Positions 17,018 to 29,150 are shown, counted from the first letter of the stretch. The stretch: 64,000 nucleotides of DNA from Hyphomicrobium sp. CS1GBMeth3 (GCF_900117455.1 NZ_FPHO01000002.1:248001-312000); one strand, 5' to 3'. The notes: generated from the letters alone by a model not told the origin. Numbers and translations: made by a program.

Positions 17018-17344
17018 GTGATTCGTTTCCTGGTCAGTCAAAGACCGCGTGCGAGTTGGGGGTGCGGTCGAACGCTGTTCAAGCACGCAACGGTGAAAAC
17101 CCGAAGGCGGACGAAGGGTCAGGCGCGACTTATTGACAAGTCTGGTGCCGGGTGCCCTGTAATGCCCGAAAAAGGCCTTTCGTTCCCGTGCGTTCGCGGG
17201 GGACGGGACGGCTTTTCGGCGGCGTTGCCATTGCGGTCGCGGGTGCCCGTCGGGTAAACTCGGTGCGACTGAAAAAGCATCATTCCGGCCCGTGGACGCG
17301 CGCATGAGCGGCGCCGTCCCTAGCCCTAAAGCGGGACTTCCACA
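17018..17344. other. Divergent intergenic region between PRC-barrel gene and gyrA
   Basis: 327 bases holding promoters for both genes; one candidate for gyrA is listed. A short ATG frame at 17304 ends before gyrA and is not supported as a gene. Confidence 0.5.
17133..17163 (+). promoter_or_regulatory. Candidate gyrA promoter
   Basis: TTGACA at 17133-17138 and TGTAAT at 17158-17163; the 19-base spacer is long. About 180 bases before the gyrA start. Judged by eye. Confidence 0.4.
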
Positions 17345-20110
<2,766 letters not shown>

Positions 20111-20161
20111 CCTCGGCTAATCGTCTCCTGCGCGCGCAAGCAGCGTCTGTTGTTCATACGG

Positions 20162-20204
20162 GACGGGGATGGCACCAGTGCTGGTGTCATCCCCGTCTCG
20201 TTTT
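20162..20204 (+). terminator. Terminator between convergent gyrA and TonB receptor
   Basis: A 16-base stem with a single G-U pair around GTGC (20162-20177 with 20182-20197), followed by TCGTTTT. It can end gyrA and perhaps also the leftward receptor gene. Confidence 0.8.
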
Positions 20205-20212
20205 ACGCGTCC

Positions 20213-22471
20213 TTAGAACCGGCTCGTGACGGTCAGGAAGTAAGCGCGCGGTGAGCCGGGCGTGATGTTGTTGTTGTTATGCGCCGTCGAGTAGTACTCG
20301 GTATCGAGCACGTTCTCGACGTTGAGCTGCGCCGCCAGGTTCTCGTTGATGTCCCAGAACAGCGCCGCGTCGAGACGGGCGAAGCCGGGCAGCGTTACTG
20401 TATTATCTATGCTCGCGTACATGTCGCTACGGCTAACAACGCCAACAGCTGCAGCCCAGTTGGGCATGAAGTGATATTTGTTCCACAGTGAGAAAGTATG
20501 GCGCGGGACGAGGGCGACCTCGTTGCCCGTCGTGGACGAAACGGTCCTTCCGCCCTCCAGAACTTCCGCCACTTGGTACCCGTAGCCCGCGACGACCTCC
20601 CAGTTGTCCGTGACATAGCCGGTTAAAGTCAGTTCGCCGCCCTCTGTACGGGTCTTGCCGATCTGAGCGCTCTCGCCGCCCCCGATCGCAACGAGCTGGT
20701 TCTCGCGGTCCAGCATGAAGAGAGCGCCGGTGAACGAGAGACGGGGCGCCACGTCCCATTTGAAGCCAATCTCCCGGTTCAGGAATTCTTCTGGCCGCAT
20801 GTCGGCATTCGCGGCGCTCAGCGTGCTGAACTGCTCACCAGAGAACGGCAGGAACGATTTCGAGTAGCTTGCATAGAGCGAAAGCTGCTCCAGCGGCTTG
20901 AATACGACGCCGACGCGGGGCGACCAGACCTCGTCGACCCGTGCCTCTGCGGCGCCGTCGGAATTAGAGAAGTCGAGATCGAAGCGGTCGAACCGAATGC
21001 CTCCGATGACCTCGAAGTAGCGCCCTATTTCAAGCTGATCCTGGAGGTAGACGCCCGCAAGAGTGAGTTCCGTGCGGTTCAGAGGGCCCTCTTTGGTTCC
21101 CCACGGAGGGGAGGTGAAAGTGACGGGATCATCGAACGGAACGACCGGATTCCAACCGTCTGCGAGACCGTAGTTGCCAGAGACCGGATCGCGCAGCGTG
21201 TCTGTCTGCTGATGGCCGAGCTCGACGCCGGCCAGCAGCGTGTGGCGGATGCCGCTGCCCATATCCACTTTCGCCGACACATCCGTCTGGTTGAAGATGC
21301 TCTCTCGCTCCATCAACGAATTATACGCGCCAAGCGTGATTGTTCCCGCATTGCCCAATGCGCTGTTGGCATAGACGTTCTGATAGAACTTCTCATAGTC
21401 GCCGTACTGCGTGTGGTTTTTCACCTGCACGCCGTTGTCAAACTTATGTTCGATGGTCGCGGTCGCCACATGTGACTTGAAGTACATGTAGCTGTCATCC
21501 GGGTTGCCAAAGAATGTGCTGTCGTCAGTCTTGGCGGGTTTGCCGGTGCGGCTATCGGACGGAATCCCGCGATCCACGGTGCGGTCATCTCTGAAGTACT
21601 CGTACGCGAGGTGCACCTTCGTGTTGTCGTCGGGGCGGAACATGATCTTCGGGTTGATGCCGTAGCGCTCGAGATCCACGAAGTCGCGGTAGCTGCCGGA
21701 ATCCTCGTACATGCCAAGGATGCGGAAGGCAAAATCGTTGCTGATTGCCTGGCCGGCATCAACCTCGACGCGCTTGGTATCGAACGAGCCGTAGGTCGTC
21801 GTGGCTTCGTAAATGCGCTCACCCTCGGCCTTCTTGGTGACGCGGTTGATGACGCCACCGCCGCCGCCGCGGCCGAAAATCATGGCGTTGGGGCCCTTCA
21901 GGACCTCGATGCGATCAACGTTATAGAGATCGCGGAAGTACTGCACGTCGTCGCGCACGCCGTCGACGAAGAAGTCGGCCGTCGTGCTGACACCGCGGAT
22001 GGTTGGCGCATCGCGGTGGCCTTCGCCCTGGCCGACGACGATGCCCGGCACGTAGGACAGCGCTGTGCGCATGTCGCGCGAGCCCTGGTCCTTGGCCAGC
22101 TCTTTGGGAACCACCGTGATCGACTGGGGAATATCCTTGAGCGGGGTATCGGTTTTCGTCGCCGTCGATGTGCGTGTGGCGCGGTAGCCATCGACGCCGC
22201 CATCCGATGAGAGGTTGCCGCGGGTTTCCTCGGCAGCCTCAGTGCTGGCAACCGGCTCGGCCTCGACAGCGGGAGAGGGCTGTGCTGCTGCGGCCGGAGC
22301 GGCCTTCCTTTTCTTTGCAGCCGCTTTTTTGGCTTGAGCGGTCACCTGGACGGGCGGCAGCTCCGTCTGCGTTTGCTCCTGTGCTCGGGCTCCTGCTCCT
22401 GCTAGGCCGGCCGACATCGCCACAGAGACAGCCACCGCTGCATAACTCTGCAGCTTCTTCTCTCCACGCAT
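20213..22471 (-). CDS. TonB-dependent siderophore receptor
   Basis: 752 residues. Signal peptide (AAVAVSVAMSAGLAGAGARA), TonB box region (PPVQVTAQ), then a Lys/Ala/Pro-rich linker (KKAAAKKRKAAPAAAA) before the plug (about 100-230: DIPQSITVVPKELAKDQGSR, IRGVSTTADFFVDGVRDD, IEVLKGPNAMIFGRGGGGG). The remaining residues form the 22-strand barrel, ending in the outer-membrane C-terminal Phe (TVTSRF). The plug sequence places it with FhuA/FecA/FpvA-type ferric-siderophore receptors. Ribosome site AAGGGG lies upstream. It is divergent from a second receptor, which suggests iron control of both; the ligand is unknown. Confidence 0.92.
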   Translation of the reverse strand: MRGEKKLQSYAAVAVSVAMSAGLAGAGARAQEQTQTELPPVQVTAQAKKAAAKKRKAAPAAAAQPSPAVEAEPVASTEAAEETRGNLSSDGGVDGYRATRTSTATKTDTPLKDIPQSITVVPKELAKDQGSRDMRTALSYVPGIVVGQGEGHRDAPTIRGVSTTADFFVDGVRDDVQYFRDLYNVDRIEVLKGPNAMIFGRGGGGGVINRVTKKAEGERIYEATTTYGSFDTKRVEVDAGQAISNDFAFRILGMYEDSGSYRDFVDLERYGINPKIMFRPDDNTKVHLAYEYFRDDRTVDRGIPSDSRTGKPAKTDDSTFFGNPDDSYMYFKSHVATATIEHKFDNGVQVKNHTQYGDYEKFYQNVYANSALGNAGTITLGAYNSLMERESIFNQTDVSAKVDMGSGIRHTLLAGVELGHQQTDTLRDPVSGNYGLADGWNPVVPFDDPVTFTSPPWGTKEGPLNRTELTLAGVYLQDQLEIGRYFEVIGGIRFDRFDLDFSNSDGAAEARVDEVWSPRVGVVFKPLEQLSLYASYSKSFLPFSGEQFSTLSAANADMRPEEFLNREIGFKWDVAPRLSFTGALFMLDRENQLVAIGGGESAQIGKTRTEGGELTLTGYVTDNWEVVAGYGYQVAEVLEGGRTVSSTTGNEVALVPRHTFSLWNKYHFMPNWAAAVGVVSRSDMYASIDNTVTLPGFARLDAALFWDINENLAAQLNVENVLDTEYYSTAHNNNNITPGSPRAYFLTVTSRF

Positions 22472-23008
22472 TGCTATCTTTCCCCTTGAGATCTGCGCAG
22501 CCGTTCCCAGCTCAGCAGGGTCCGTCTGTGGGGGAACGATATAGTTTGCGTACTGTGCAAGTAAACATTGATAATTGCGTTGGTTGGTGAGGGGGGGCGT
22601 AGTGATGCCGTTCTGTCACATTCAGCGGCGTCAACGGTGAAGGTGCGTCGGATAGTGTGGTGTCTCCCGTGCGATGCGCCGTCGTTCGATTTCAAGAACC
22701 GACGGATTTTTTGCTTTACTTGCTCGTAAAAGCATACTTTGGCTGCCAAGATAATCTGACGCGGGATCTGATAATTGGCTTTGAATCAAGTCGTTATGCC
22801 TTCGCGTTCGATTCCTCTTGAATTTCGCCGGCGTGGCTTACGCACATCCCTACGGGCGGCTGGTGTACAAGTGCGGCGACCTATTTGTTGACTTTTATAG
22901 TGTGGTATTATTTTCTCAGTCCTGTCTGAGGCTTGGGGAGCGTTCTCTCAGTGTGCCTCCTGTTGTTGTGCGTCTCGACGACGTGGGGACCTTAGGTGGG
23001 GGGAATAT
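22472..23008. promoter_or_regulatory. Divergent control region of two siderophore receptors
   Basis: 537 bases, clearly more AT-rich than surrounding DNA. It holds three GATAAT hexamers (22570-22575, 22750-22755, 22770-22775), the building block of Fur-type boxes, the last two 20 bases apart. Close to the rightward gene, TTGTTG and TATTAT (around 22884-22910) could be a weak promoter. I see no perfect Irr (ICE) or RirA (IRO) palindrome. Iron control is inferred from the flanking genes. Confidence 0.4.
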
Positions 23009-25441
23009 ATGAGTTCAGTTGTTGAGCCGGCTGCGACGCCGCATTGCTTGAGCCTTGGTGCGCAAGTTTCCGAAGGTGGTTTTTTTTCCGGCACTGACGG
23101 CCGTAAGTCGACATCGTCGGTGAAGCTCTTTACCACCTTCGCACTGTTGGCCGTGAGCCCCACTACGATTGCGCAGGCGCAGCAATCGGCAGAGCCGGCC
23201 CCATTGCCACCGATAACCGTCGAGACGACTGCCAAAAAGAAAAAGCAGGCCGCCGCCAAGAAGAAGGCCGGGCCGACGAGCCCGGCGCCTGTTGCGCCGA
23301 CGCAGGCCGCGGCCGCGCCCGAGCCGAGCGATGTGCCGCCGCTGCCGGGTCAGGCTGGTCCTGTCGCACCTGGTGAGTACAAGACCGACTACGTGTCGTC
23401 GGCCAAGGTAACGGGGCCACTGCTCGATACGCCGCAGACCATCACGGTCGTGCCCGGCACGATCATTCAGGAGCGCAAGACCACCAACCTCATCGAGACG
23501 CTGCGGCAGACGCCGGGCATCACGATCGATGCCGGCGAAAATGCTTTCGGCTCAGGTGGCAACGCGTTTAACATCCGCGGCTTCAACTCCACGGGCAGCG
23601 TCTTTATCGATGGCACGCGCGACAACGGCAGCTACACCAAGGACGTGTTCAACGTCGAGCAGGTCGAGATCTTCAAGGGGCCTGCGGCTGACAACGGCCG
23701 TGGAGGTGCTGGTGGTTACGTCAACATCGTGACCAAGAAGCCGCAGCAGGAGAACTTCGTCGAAGGCAATGTCGGCATCGGCTTCGACGAATACGATTCC
23801 GAGATGCGCCGCCGCGCTGCGCTCGACGTCAATCAGTTCTCCGGCACGACGGCCGTGCGCCTGAACACGTTCATCCAGGACGGTGGTCTGGCGGGTGTGG
23901 ATGTTGCCGAGGCGAATGCCTGGGGCGTGGCACCGTCCGTTGCGTTCGGGCTCGGCACCGATACGCGCGCCATCTTCACCTATGAGCACGTCGAGCGTCG
24001 CGACGTTCCGGATGCGGGCGTGGCGATCAATCGTGCGCGCCCGCTATTCGGTGTTGGTATCGATGGTGCGGGACCGCGTCCGGGTGTGAGCAACCTGCCG
24101 CGCGACACGTTCTTCGGTCTGTCTTCGGACTACGATGACGTAAACGCAGACACGTTCCTGGCGCGCTTCGAGCACGACATCGTACCCGGCGTCACGATCA
24201 GCAACCAGACGCGTTGGGCGCAGGTGGATCGCGAAGCGCGGTATCACATTGGCGGTAATGGCTCTGCGCTGCCGTCTGCCTCGATGTTCTATTACGATCG
24301 CGGTAATGAGAGCATCTATAATCAGACGAATCTGAGCGCGCGGTTCAATACGGGTGCGTTGCGTCACACTCTAGCTACCGGTGTCGAGCTCTCGCGAGAG
24401 AAGAGCGACGCTTTGCGGTTTACCGGCGCAGATCCAACGCAGGACAGCAATGTCCAGATCGATACGATCTCTTACTACCTCTATGACACCGTTGACCTGA
24501 GCCGGCATTGGCAGGTCGTGGGCGGCATTCGCGTTGACCACTACGATGTGGAGCTTGAAGGAGACGCCATTCCCGGCGTCGGTGGCGCAACCCGATACAG
24601 CGATAGCGATACGTCGATCGGCGGAAAGGTCGGCGTGGTCTACAAGCCTGTGAGAGAAGGCAGCCTCTATGCGTCCTACGGCACGGGACACCTGCCTCAC
24701 GGAGCGCTCCTGTCCAATCCTGACATCTCGCGCACGGGTGGTAACGGCTTCCCCGGCTTCATTGCCGGCGCCGATCCGGTTGAGATGCACAACTACGAAA
24801 TCGGCGTGAAGTGGGATTGGTTCGGCGGCAAGCTGTCGACGACGGCTGCGCTCTTCCATACCGTGAAGAATAATGTCGCTTATCTGAACGGTGACGATAT
24901 CGTCTACGGCGAGCAGCAGGTGCAGGGCATCGAGCTTGGCATCGCAGGCAACCTCACCGATCGCTGGAGGGTGTTCGGCGGCTTGGTGTTGATGGACAGC
25001 GAGCGCAAGCATGGATCCGCAGTCGATGCGGCCCTCGGCGGTGACTATGGCGGCAACGCCGAGAACGGCTTCCCGGGCGTGACGAGCACCAATGGCGAAC
25101 AGCTGGCTTTTACGCCGAAAGTATTCGCCACCCTGTGGTCGACCTACGACGTCACAGACAAGATCACGCTCGGCGCGGGCTTCCAGTACACGGGCGAGTC
25201 GTACATCGGTCGCCCGGATGACGCGCTGCGCGTCATTCCCAACGGCAAGTACGGCAAGCTGCCGGACTACTTCCTCGTCAACCTGATGGCCTCGTACGAC
25301 ATCACGGACAACATCGAGCTGTCGCTCAATGTCGACAACGTATTCGACGAGACCTACCTGACGACGGCAAACTGGAACGGAAGCTGGGGGTACCTCGGCG
25401 CGCCGCGCACCTACTGGCTGAGCGCGAACTTCAAGTACTGA
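23009..25441 (+). CDS. TonB-dependent siderophore receptor
   Basis: 810 residues from the ATG at 23009 (TAGGTGGGGGG upstream). An unusually long polar N-region precedes the signal core (LFTTFALLAVSPTTIAQAQ), followed by the TonB box area (LPPITVET), a Lys/Ala linker (KKKKQAAAKKKAG) and the plug (about 130-250: TPQTITVVPGTIIQERKTTN, FNIRGFNSTGSVFIDGTRD, VEIFKGPAADNGRGGAGGYV). The barrel ends in NFKY. The plug and length match the Fiu/CirA-like catecholate receptors that usually accompany PiuC, which follows here. A strong terminator-like hairpin lies after the gene. Confidence 0.92.
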   Translation: MSSVVEPAATPHCLSLGAQVSEGGFFSGTDGRKSTSSVKLFTTFALLAVSPTTIAQAQQSAEPAPLPPITVETTAKKKKQAAAKKKAGPTSPAPVAPTQAAAAPEPSDVPPLPGQAGPVAPGEYKTDYVSSAKVTGPLLDTPQTITVVPGTIIQERKTTNLIETLRQTPGITIDAGENAFGSGGNAFNIRGFNSTGSVFIDGTRDNGSYTKDVFNVEQVEIFKGPAADNGRGGAGGYVNIVTKKPQQENFVEGNVGIGFDEYDSEMRRRAALDVNQFSGTTAVRLNTFIQDGGLAGVDVAEANAWGVAPSVAFGLGTDTRAIFTYEHVERRDVPDAGVAINRARPLFGVGIDGAGPRPGVSNLPRDTFFGLSSDYDDVNADTFLARFEHDIVPGVTISNQTRWAQVDREARYHIGGNGSALPSASMFYYDRGNESIYNQTNLSARFNTGALRHTLATGVELSREKSDALRFTGADPTQDSNVQIDTISYYLYDTVDLSRHWQVVGGIRVDHYDVELEGDAIPGVGGATRYSDSDTSIGGKVGVVYKPVREGSLYASYGTGHLPHGALLSNPDISRTGGNGFPGFIAGADPVEMHNYEIGVKWDWFGGKLSTTAALFHTVKNNVAYLNGDDIVYGEQQVQGIELGIAGNLTDRWRVFGGLVLMDSERKHGSAVDAALGGDYGGNAENGFPGVTSTNGEQLAFTPKVFATLWSTYDVTDKITLGAGFQYTGESYIGRPDDALRVIPNGKYGKLPDYFLVNLMASYDITDNIELSLNVDNVFDETYLTTANWNGSWGYLGAPRTYWLSANFKY

Positions 25442-25489
25442 GGCAGTCTCGTTTTCTGACTTCAGTTGGAAACAATATCTCGACATTTT

Positions 25490-25528
25490 CGGCCCGGGCG
25501 TGCTTGTTACGCCCGGGCCGATCATTTT
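25490..25528 (+). terminator. Terminator after the siderophore receptor
   Basis: A perfect 12-base stem (25490-25501 with 25509-25520) around a seven-base loop, then ATCATTTTA. It separates the receptor from the dioxygenase gene, though read-through is possible. Confidence 0.8.
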
Positions 25529-25642
25529 AGTCAAATCTTTGATCGGTGCTGCGGACACAAGGAACGCTACGGCTTCCTGGTCTAGAGGACTAACGAGCCG
25601 GTCCAGCCCGGTCCGATCGCTGGTGTTGCAAGGAGTATTGGT

Positions 25643-26323
25643 ATGCTCGTCACGATCCCCGACGTGCTCAAACCCGAGGAAGTGGCGCATGTCCGCCGCG
25701 TCCTCGAAAGCACCAACTGGGTGGATGGGCGCGTGACGGCTGGTGACCAGGCGGTCAAGGTCAAGAACAACCTTCAGGTTCCGATCGATGCGCCGGCAGC
25801 GCAGGATCTCGGGCAGATCGTCCTGCGCGCGCTCGCCAACAATCCGAAGTTCATGACGGCGGCGCTGCCGCTGCGCGTGCTGCCGCCCATGTTCAATCGT
25901 TACGACGAGGGCATGACGTTCGGCGCGCATGTGGATGGCTCGATCCGCGCGCTGCCCGGCGGGCAGCGGATGCGCACGGACGTGTCGTCGACGCTGTTTC
26001 TGACGCCGCCCGAGGAGTACGATGGCGGTGAGCTTGTCGTGCACGACACCTACGGCACGCACTCGGTGAAGTTGCCGGCGGGGCACATGGTCGTCTATCC
26101 GGCGACCAGCATGCATAGCGTGACGCCCGTTACGCGGGGTAGCCGCTGGGCCTCGTTCTTCTGGACGCAGTCGATGATCAAGGACGACTGGCAGCGACAC
26201 ATGCTCTACGATCTCGACATGTCGATCATGAGCATCCGCGCGCGACTTCCCGACGACGATCCTGCCGTGATCGCGCTTGCGGCGCATTATCACAATCTGA
26301 TCCGGCACTGGGCGGAGACCTGA
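25643..26323 (+). CDS. PiuC/YbiX-type Fe(II)/2-oxoglutarate-dependent PKHD hydroxylase
   Basis: 226 residues, the usual length. The iron facial triad is visible as H96 and D98 (FGAHVDGS) and H158 (TSMHSVTPV), with R168 (GSRW) for 2-oxoglutarate. PiuC proteins are encoded beside TonB receptors for catecholate siderophores and are linked to iron uptake, but their substrate is not established. ATG at 25643 with AAGGAG upstream. The alpha-hydroxy-acid oxidase gene begins five bases after its stop, so the two are translated from one mRNA. Confidence 0.92.
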   Translation: MLVTIPDVLKPEEVAHVRRVLESTNWVDGRVTAGDQAVKVKNNLQVPIDAPAAQDLGQIVLRALANNPKFMTAALPLRVLPPMFNRYDEGMTFGAHVDGSIRALPGGQRMRTDVSSTLFLTPPEEYDGGELVVHDTYGTHSVKLPAGHMVVYPATSMHSVTPVTRGSRWASFFWTQSMIKDDWQRHMLYDLDMSIMSIRARLPDDDPAVIALAAHYHNLIRHWAET

Positions 26324-26328
26324 GGCGC

Positions 26329-27417
26329 GTGCAGTCCGCCACTCCGAGCCCCGTCTGCCTCGCCGATTACGAGCGGCTGGCCGAGCAGCGGCTCGGCGCC
26401 ATGGCGTGGGCGTATTTCTCGGGGGGATCGGCGGACGAGATTACGCTCGGATGGAACCGGCAGGCATTCGATCGCCTGGCTATCGTGCCGCGCGTGCTGG
26501 CCGGCGGAAAAGGCGGGCACACGCGTCTTGAGCTGATTGGGCGCAGCTACCTGCATCCGATCTTCGTGGCGCCCGTCGCTTATCAGAAGCTCGCGCATGC
26601 GGACGGCGAGCGGGCGACGGCTGCGGCTGCCGAGGCGCAGGATGCCGGCATGGTGCTGTCGACGCTCGCCAGCGTTACGCTCGAGGACGCAGCGGCGGCG
26701 GGCGCGACATGCCGTTGGTTTCAGCTTTACGTGCAACCGGACCGCTCGGCGACGCTGAGGCTCGTGCGGCGTGCCGAGGCCGCGGGCTATGAAGCGCTCG
26801 TGGTTACGGTCGACGCACCGATCAACGGGGTGCGCAACCGCGAGCATCGCGCGGGGTTCATGCTGCCGCCCGGTATCCAGTCCGAGAACCTCAGAGATGA
26901 CGCAGGGCCCATTGCCCCGCTGGGCGCGGGTGAGAGTGCCGTGTTCGATCGGCTGCTCGCGGCGGCACCGACGTGGGACGACATCGCGTGGCTGAGCGCT
27001 GAGACTGGGCTTCCGATCGTGCTCAAGGGCGTTCTCTCGGCGGAGGATGCCGTGCGTGCGGTCGAGGTCGGGGCATCGGCGATCATCGTTTCGAACCACG
27101 GCGGGCGCACGCTTGATACGCTGCCGGCAACGATCGACGTGTTGCCGTCGGTCGCGGCTGCGGTGGCGGGGCGCGTGCCACTGTTGCTCGATGGCGGCAT
27201 CCGGCGCGGCACCGATGTGCTCAAGGCGCTGGCGCTCGGCGCGTCTGCCGTGCTCGTCGGGCGGCCGATCGTGTTCGGGCTGGCGGTCAATGGCGCTTTC
27301 GGCGTTGCGCACGTGCTGCGCATCCTGCGCGATGAGTTCGAGATCGCCATGGCGCTCTCCGGCTGCCGGACGCTGACCGACATCGGGGCGCACCTCGTCT
27401 CCCGCGGACCCGTCTAG
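26329..27417 (+). CDS. FMN-dependent alpha-hydroxy-acid oxidase/dehydrogenase
   Basis: 362 residues from a GTG at 26329. It is a TIM-barrel flavoenzyme of the lactate/glycolate/mandelate oxidase family: YFSGGSADEIT near residue 30, FVAPVAYQKLAH (about 79-90), WFQLYV (FMN contact), TVDAPINGVRNREHR, LPIVLKGVLSAEDA (catalytic-site Lys), SNHGGRTLDTLPA with the catalytic His and substrate Arg, and LLDGGIRRGTDVLKALALGA for the phosphate. It oxidises an L-2-hydroxy acid; which one is not decidable. Its five-base spacing from the PiuC gene suggests co-expression with iron uptake. Confidence 0.9.
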   Translation: MQSATPSPVCLADYERLAEQRLGAMAWAYFSGGSADEITLGWNRQAFDRLAIVPRVLAGGKGGHTRLELIGRSYLHPIFVAPVAYQKLAHADGERATAAAAEAQDAGMVLSTLASVTLEDAAAAGATCRWFQLYVQPDRSATLRLVRRAEAAGYEALVVTVDAPINGVRNREHRAGFMLPPGIQSENLRDDAGPIAPLGAGESAVFDRLLAAAPTWDDIAWLSAETGLPIVLKGVLSAEDAVRAVEVGASAIIVSNHGGRTLDTLPATIDVLPSVAAAVAGRVPLLLDGGIRRGTDVLKALALGASAVLVGRPIVFGLAVNGAFGVAHVLRILRDEFEIAMALSGCRTLTDIGAHLVSRGPV

Positions 27418-27453
27418 CCTGCGTCGAGCAAGGCGAGTAAGCGCTTCGGCGGC

Positions 27454-28149
27454 TCAGGCCGGGAGCAGGTGGCCCGCGTTGTGGAGCCGTGTGATCGCGG
27501 GAGCGAGGGGGCAGGCGCGCGCGAGATCTGCAAAGCTGGGGCAGATGAGCAGGTTGCGCCCTGCTGGGGTCAGGACCCCGCTGGCGCGCAGACGCGAGAC
27601 GATGCGGGAGACGGTGTCGGCATTGAGCGCCATGTATTCCGCGATGTCGTTGCGCGATAGCGGCATCTCGAACGTGACGCCGGTTGCGGTCTCGCGACCG
27701 GTGCGGGCCGCGATTTCGAGCATCAGGGCCACGACGCGCTCGTCGCCGCTGAGTCCGGCCAGGATGGATTTATGCAGCGCGCTGCGAGCTGCCTGATCGG
27801 TGAGGCGGTCGGAGATCACACGCGCGACGTTGGCATCCCGGCCGAGCAGGGCTTCGATGGCCGACCAGCGTACGCGCCAGACCTCACCTTTGTCCGATGC
27901 CGAGATGACCGCGGCACCCTCGATCGGTGGCAAGGCCGACGCGCGGACGATGTCGCCGGGATAGAGGATGCTCAGCACCTGATGGCGGTCGTGCGGCATC
28001 GGCGCTGAGGTGAGATGCAGCCCTTTGCGGATGAGATACAGCATCTCCTCCGGCTCGGCCGCGAGCGACAATCGCTGACGCTTGCGTGTCGCGATGCGTA
28101 CCGCGTACGGCTCAAGAGGCGCAGAGAGGAGATCGAGGACGGTGCTCAT
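27454..28149 (-). CDS. Crp/Fnr-family transcriptional regulator
   Basis: 231 residues from the ATG at 28149; a longer reading to 28260 adds an Arg-rich leader without a ribosome site. A cyclic-nucleotide-like sensor domain (about 10-120) and a dimer helix (about 120-150) precede a winged HTH (about 165-215) whose recognition helix reads ALNADTVSRIVSRLRASG, with the E/D-x-SR pattern of FNR/FixK readers of TTGAT-type boxes. The N-terminus lacks the cysteine cluster of oxygen-sensing FNR, so the signal may instead act on expression or through another ligand. Two FNR/FixK boxes lie between it and the divergent ompW gene. Confidence 0.88.
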   Translation of the reverse strand: MSTVLDLLSAPLEPYAVRIATRKRQRLSLAAEPEEMLYLIRKGLHLTSAPMPHDRHQVLSILYPGDIVRASALPPIEGAAVISASDKGEVWRVRWSAIEALLGRDANVARVISDRLTDQAARSALHKSILAGLSGDERVVALMLEIAARTGRETATGVTFEMPLSRNDIAEYMALNADTVSRIVSRLRASGVLTPAGRNLLICPSFADLARACPLAPAITRLHNAGHLLPA

Positions 28150-28210
28150 TGTTCCGTGACGCGAAGAGGCGGCGGTTGGCCATTTTTCCGGTCGGACTCG
28201 AGCTGTGTCG

Positions 28211-28224
28211 TTGAGCGCGATCAA
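28211..28224. promoter_or_regulatory. FNR/FixK box 1
   Basis: TTGAGCGCGATCAA, one base from the TTGAT-N4-ATCAA consensus. Its centre is 68 bases upstream of the regulator's ATG, so it could mediate autoregulation. Confidence 0.65.
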
Positions 28225-28265
28225 ACGCGACGCGGATCTGGTGCGGGCTTTGGGACGCATCGGAT

Positions 28266-28279
28266 TTGCGCAAGATCAA
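28266..28279. promoter_or_regulatory. FNR/FixK box 2
   Basis: TTGCGCAAGATCAA, matching the TTG-N8-CAA core and the GATCAA half-site seen in FixK operators. Its centre is 180 bases before the ompW ATG, so a long leader is implied if it activates ompW from position -41. Confidence 0.6.
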
Positions 28280-28451
28280 AGGCATCGTGGCCTCTCGGCC
28301 ACGCGCGCTCCGCAAAGCCTTTGGCCCTGATCTACAACAGTTTCTTGGCTCATTTCCGGCTGTCGGCAGGCGGCTTCCTCCGCGCACTGTCTCAGCAGTG
28401 CTTACGAGTCGACGCGTTCGTGCGTCGGAGAAGCTCAAAGGGGGAGCTGCG

Positions 28452-29150
28452 ATGGAACTGAGATTTCTCCGGACTTTGGTGGTCTGTGCGGCAGGGCTCG
28501 GCGTGCTTGCAACGCCAGTCGCCGCAGGAAGCGAGAGCGGCAACTTTATGGTGCGCGTGCAGGGTACGGTCGTGAACCCGGATTCCTCTGCCAACGTGTT
28601 CCTGGGTGGTGCTCAGATTCCTAATGCGGACGCCGAGGTGGATACGGAAGTGCTGCCGACGCTGACATTGACCTACTTCCTCAACAAAAACCTGGCGCTG
28701 GAGCTGTTCTGTTGCTTCGCCAAGCTCGAGGCCGAGGGCAAGGGTGCGATCAACGGTACCGACCTCGGCGACTTCTGGGTGTTCCCACCGGCGCTGACGC
28801 TGCAGTACCACTTCGACAACTTCGGCGGCTTCAAGCCCTATGTGGGTGCGGGCGTACAGTACATCCACTTCTTCAGCGAAGGGCGTAGCGACCTCGGCGG
28901 CGCGAAGATCGATCTCGACGACGCGGTCGGCTTTACACTGCAGGCGGGCGTCGACGTGTCGCTCGGTGACGGCTGGTATCTCAACGCCGACGTAAAGAAG
29001 ACTTGGATCGAGACGGATGCCTCCTGGCGCGGAACGGGAATCACGGCCGATGTCGACATCGATCCGTGGATCTTCAGCCTCGGCGTCGGCTATCGATTCA
29101 ACCTCGAGGACGTCTTCGGTGCACGTAGTGCGCCGGTCGCGTTGAAGTAG
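28452..29150 (+). CDS. OmpW-family outer-membrane protein
   Basis: 232 residues from the ATG at 28452 (GGGGGAG upstream). Signal peptide core LRTLVVCAAGLGVLATPVAA; the mature protein is an eight-strand barrel with the family's landmarks: NFMVRVQGTVV at the start, TLTLTYFLNKNLALEL, PPALTLQYHF, FKPYVGAGVQYIHFF, and the C-terminal GVGYRF repeat. OmpW makes a narrow hydrophobic channel for small apolar compounds and is often regulated by oxygen through FNR, which agrees with the boxes upstream. The protein extends about 15 residues beyond the last strand (NLEDVFGARSAPVALK). Confidence 0.9.
   Translation: MELRFLRTLVVCAAGLGVLATPVAAGSESGNFMVRVQGTVVNPDSSANVFLGGAQIPNADAEVDTEVLPTLTLTYFLNKNLALELFCCFAKLEAEGKGAINGTDLGDFWVFPPALTLQYHFDNFGGFKPYVGAGVQYIHFFSEGRSDLGGAKIDLDDAVGFTLQAGVDVSLGDGWYLNADVKKTWIETDASWRGTGITADVDIDPWIFSLGVGYRFNLEDVFGARSAPVALK

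Larger units (their letters stand above)
28150..28451. other. Divergent region between Crp/Fnr regulator and ompW
   Basis: 302 bases holding two FNR/FixK-type palindromes, listed separately. No further gene is supported; frames reading through from either side lack ribosome sites. Confidence 0.6.

Noticed and set aside
24371..26308. A 645-codon frame antisense to a siderophore receptor and PiuC
   Set aside because: No domain recognisable and it covers two well-supported genes and their terminator.
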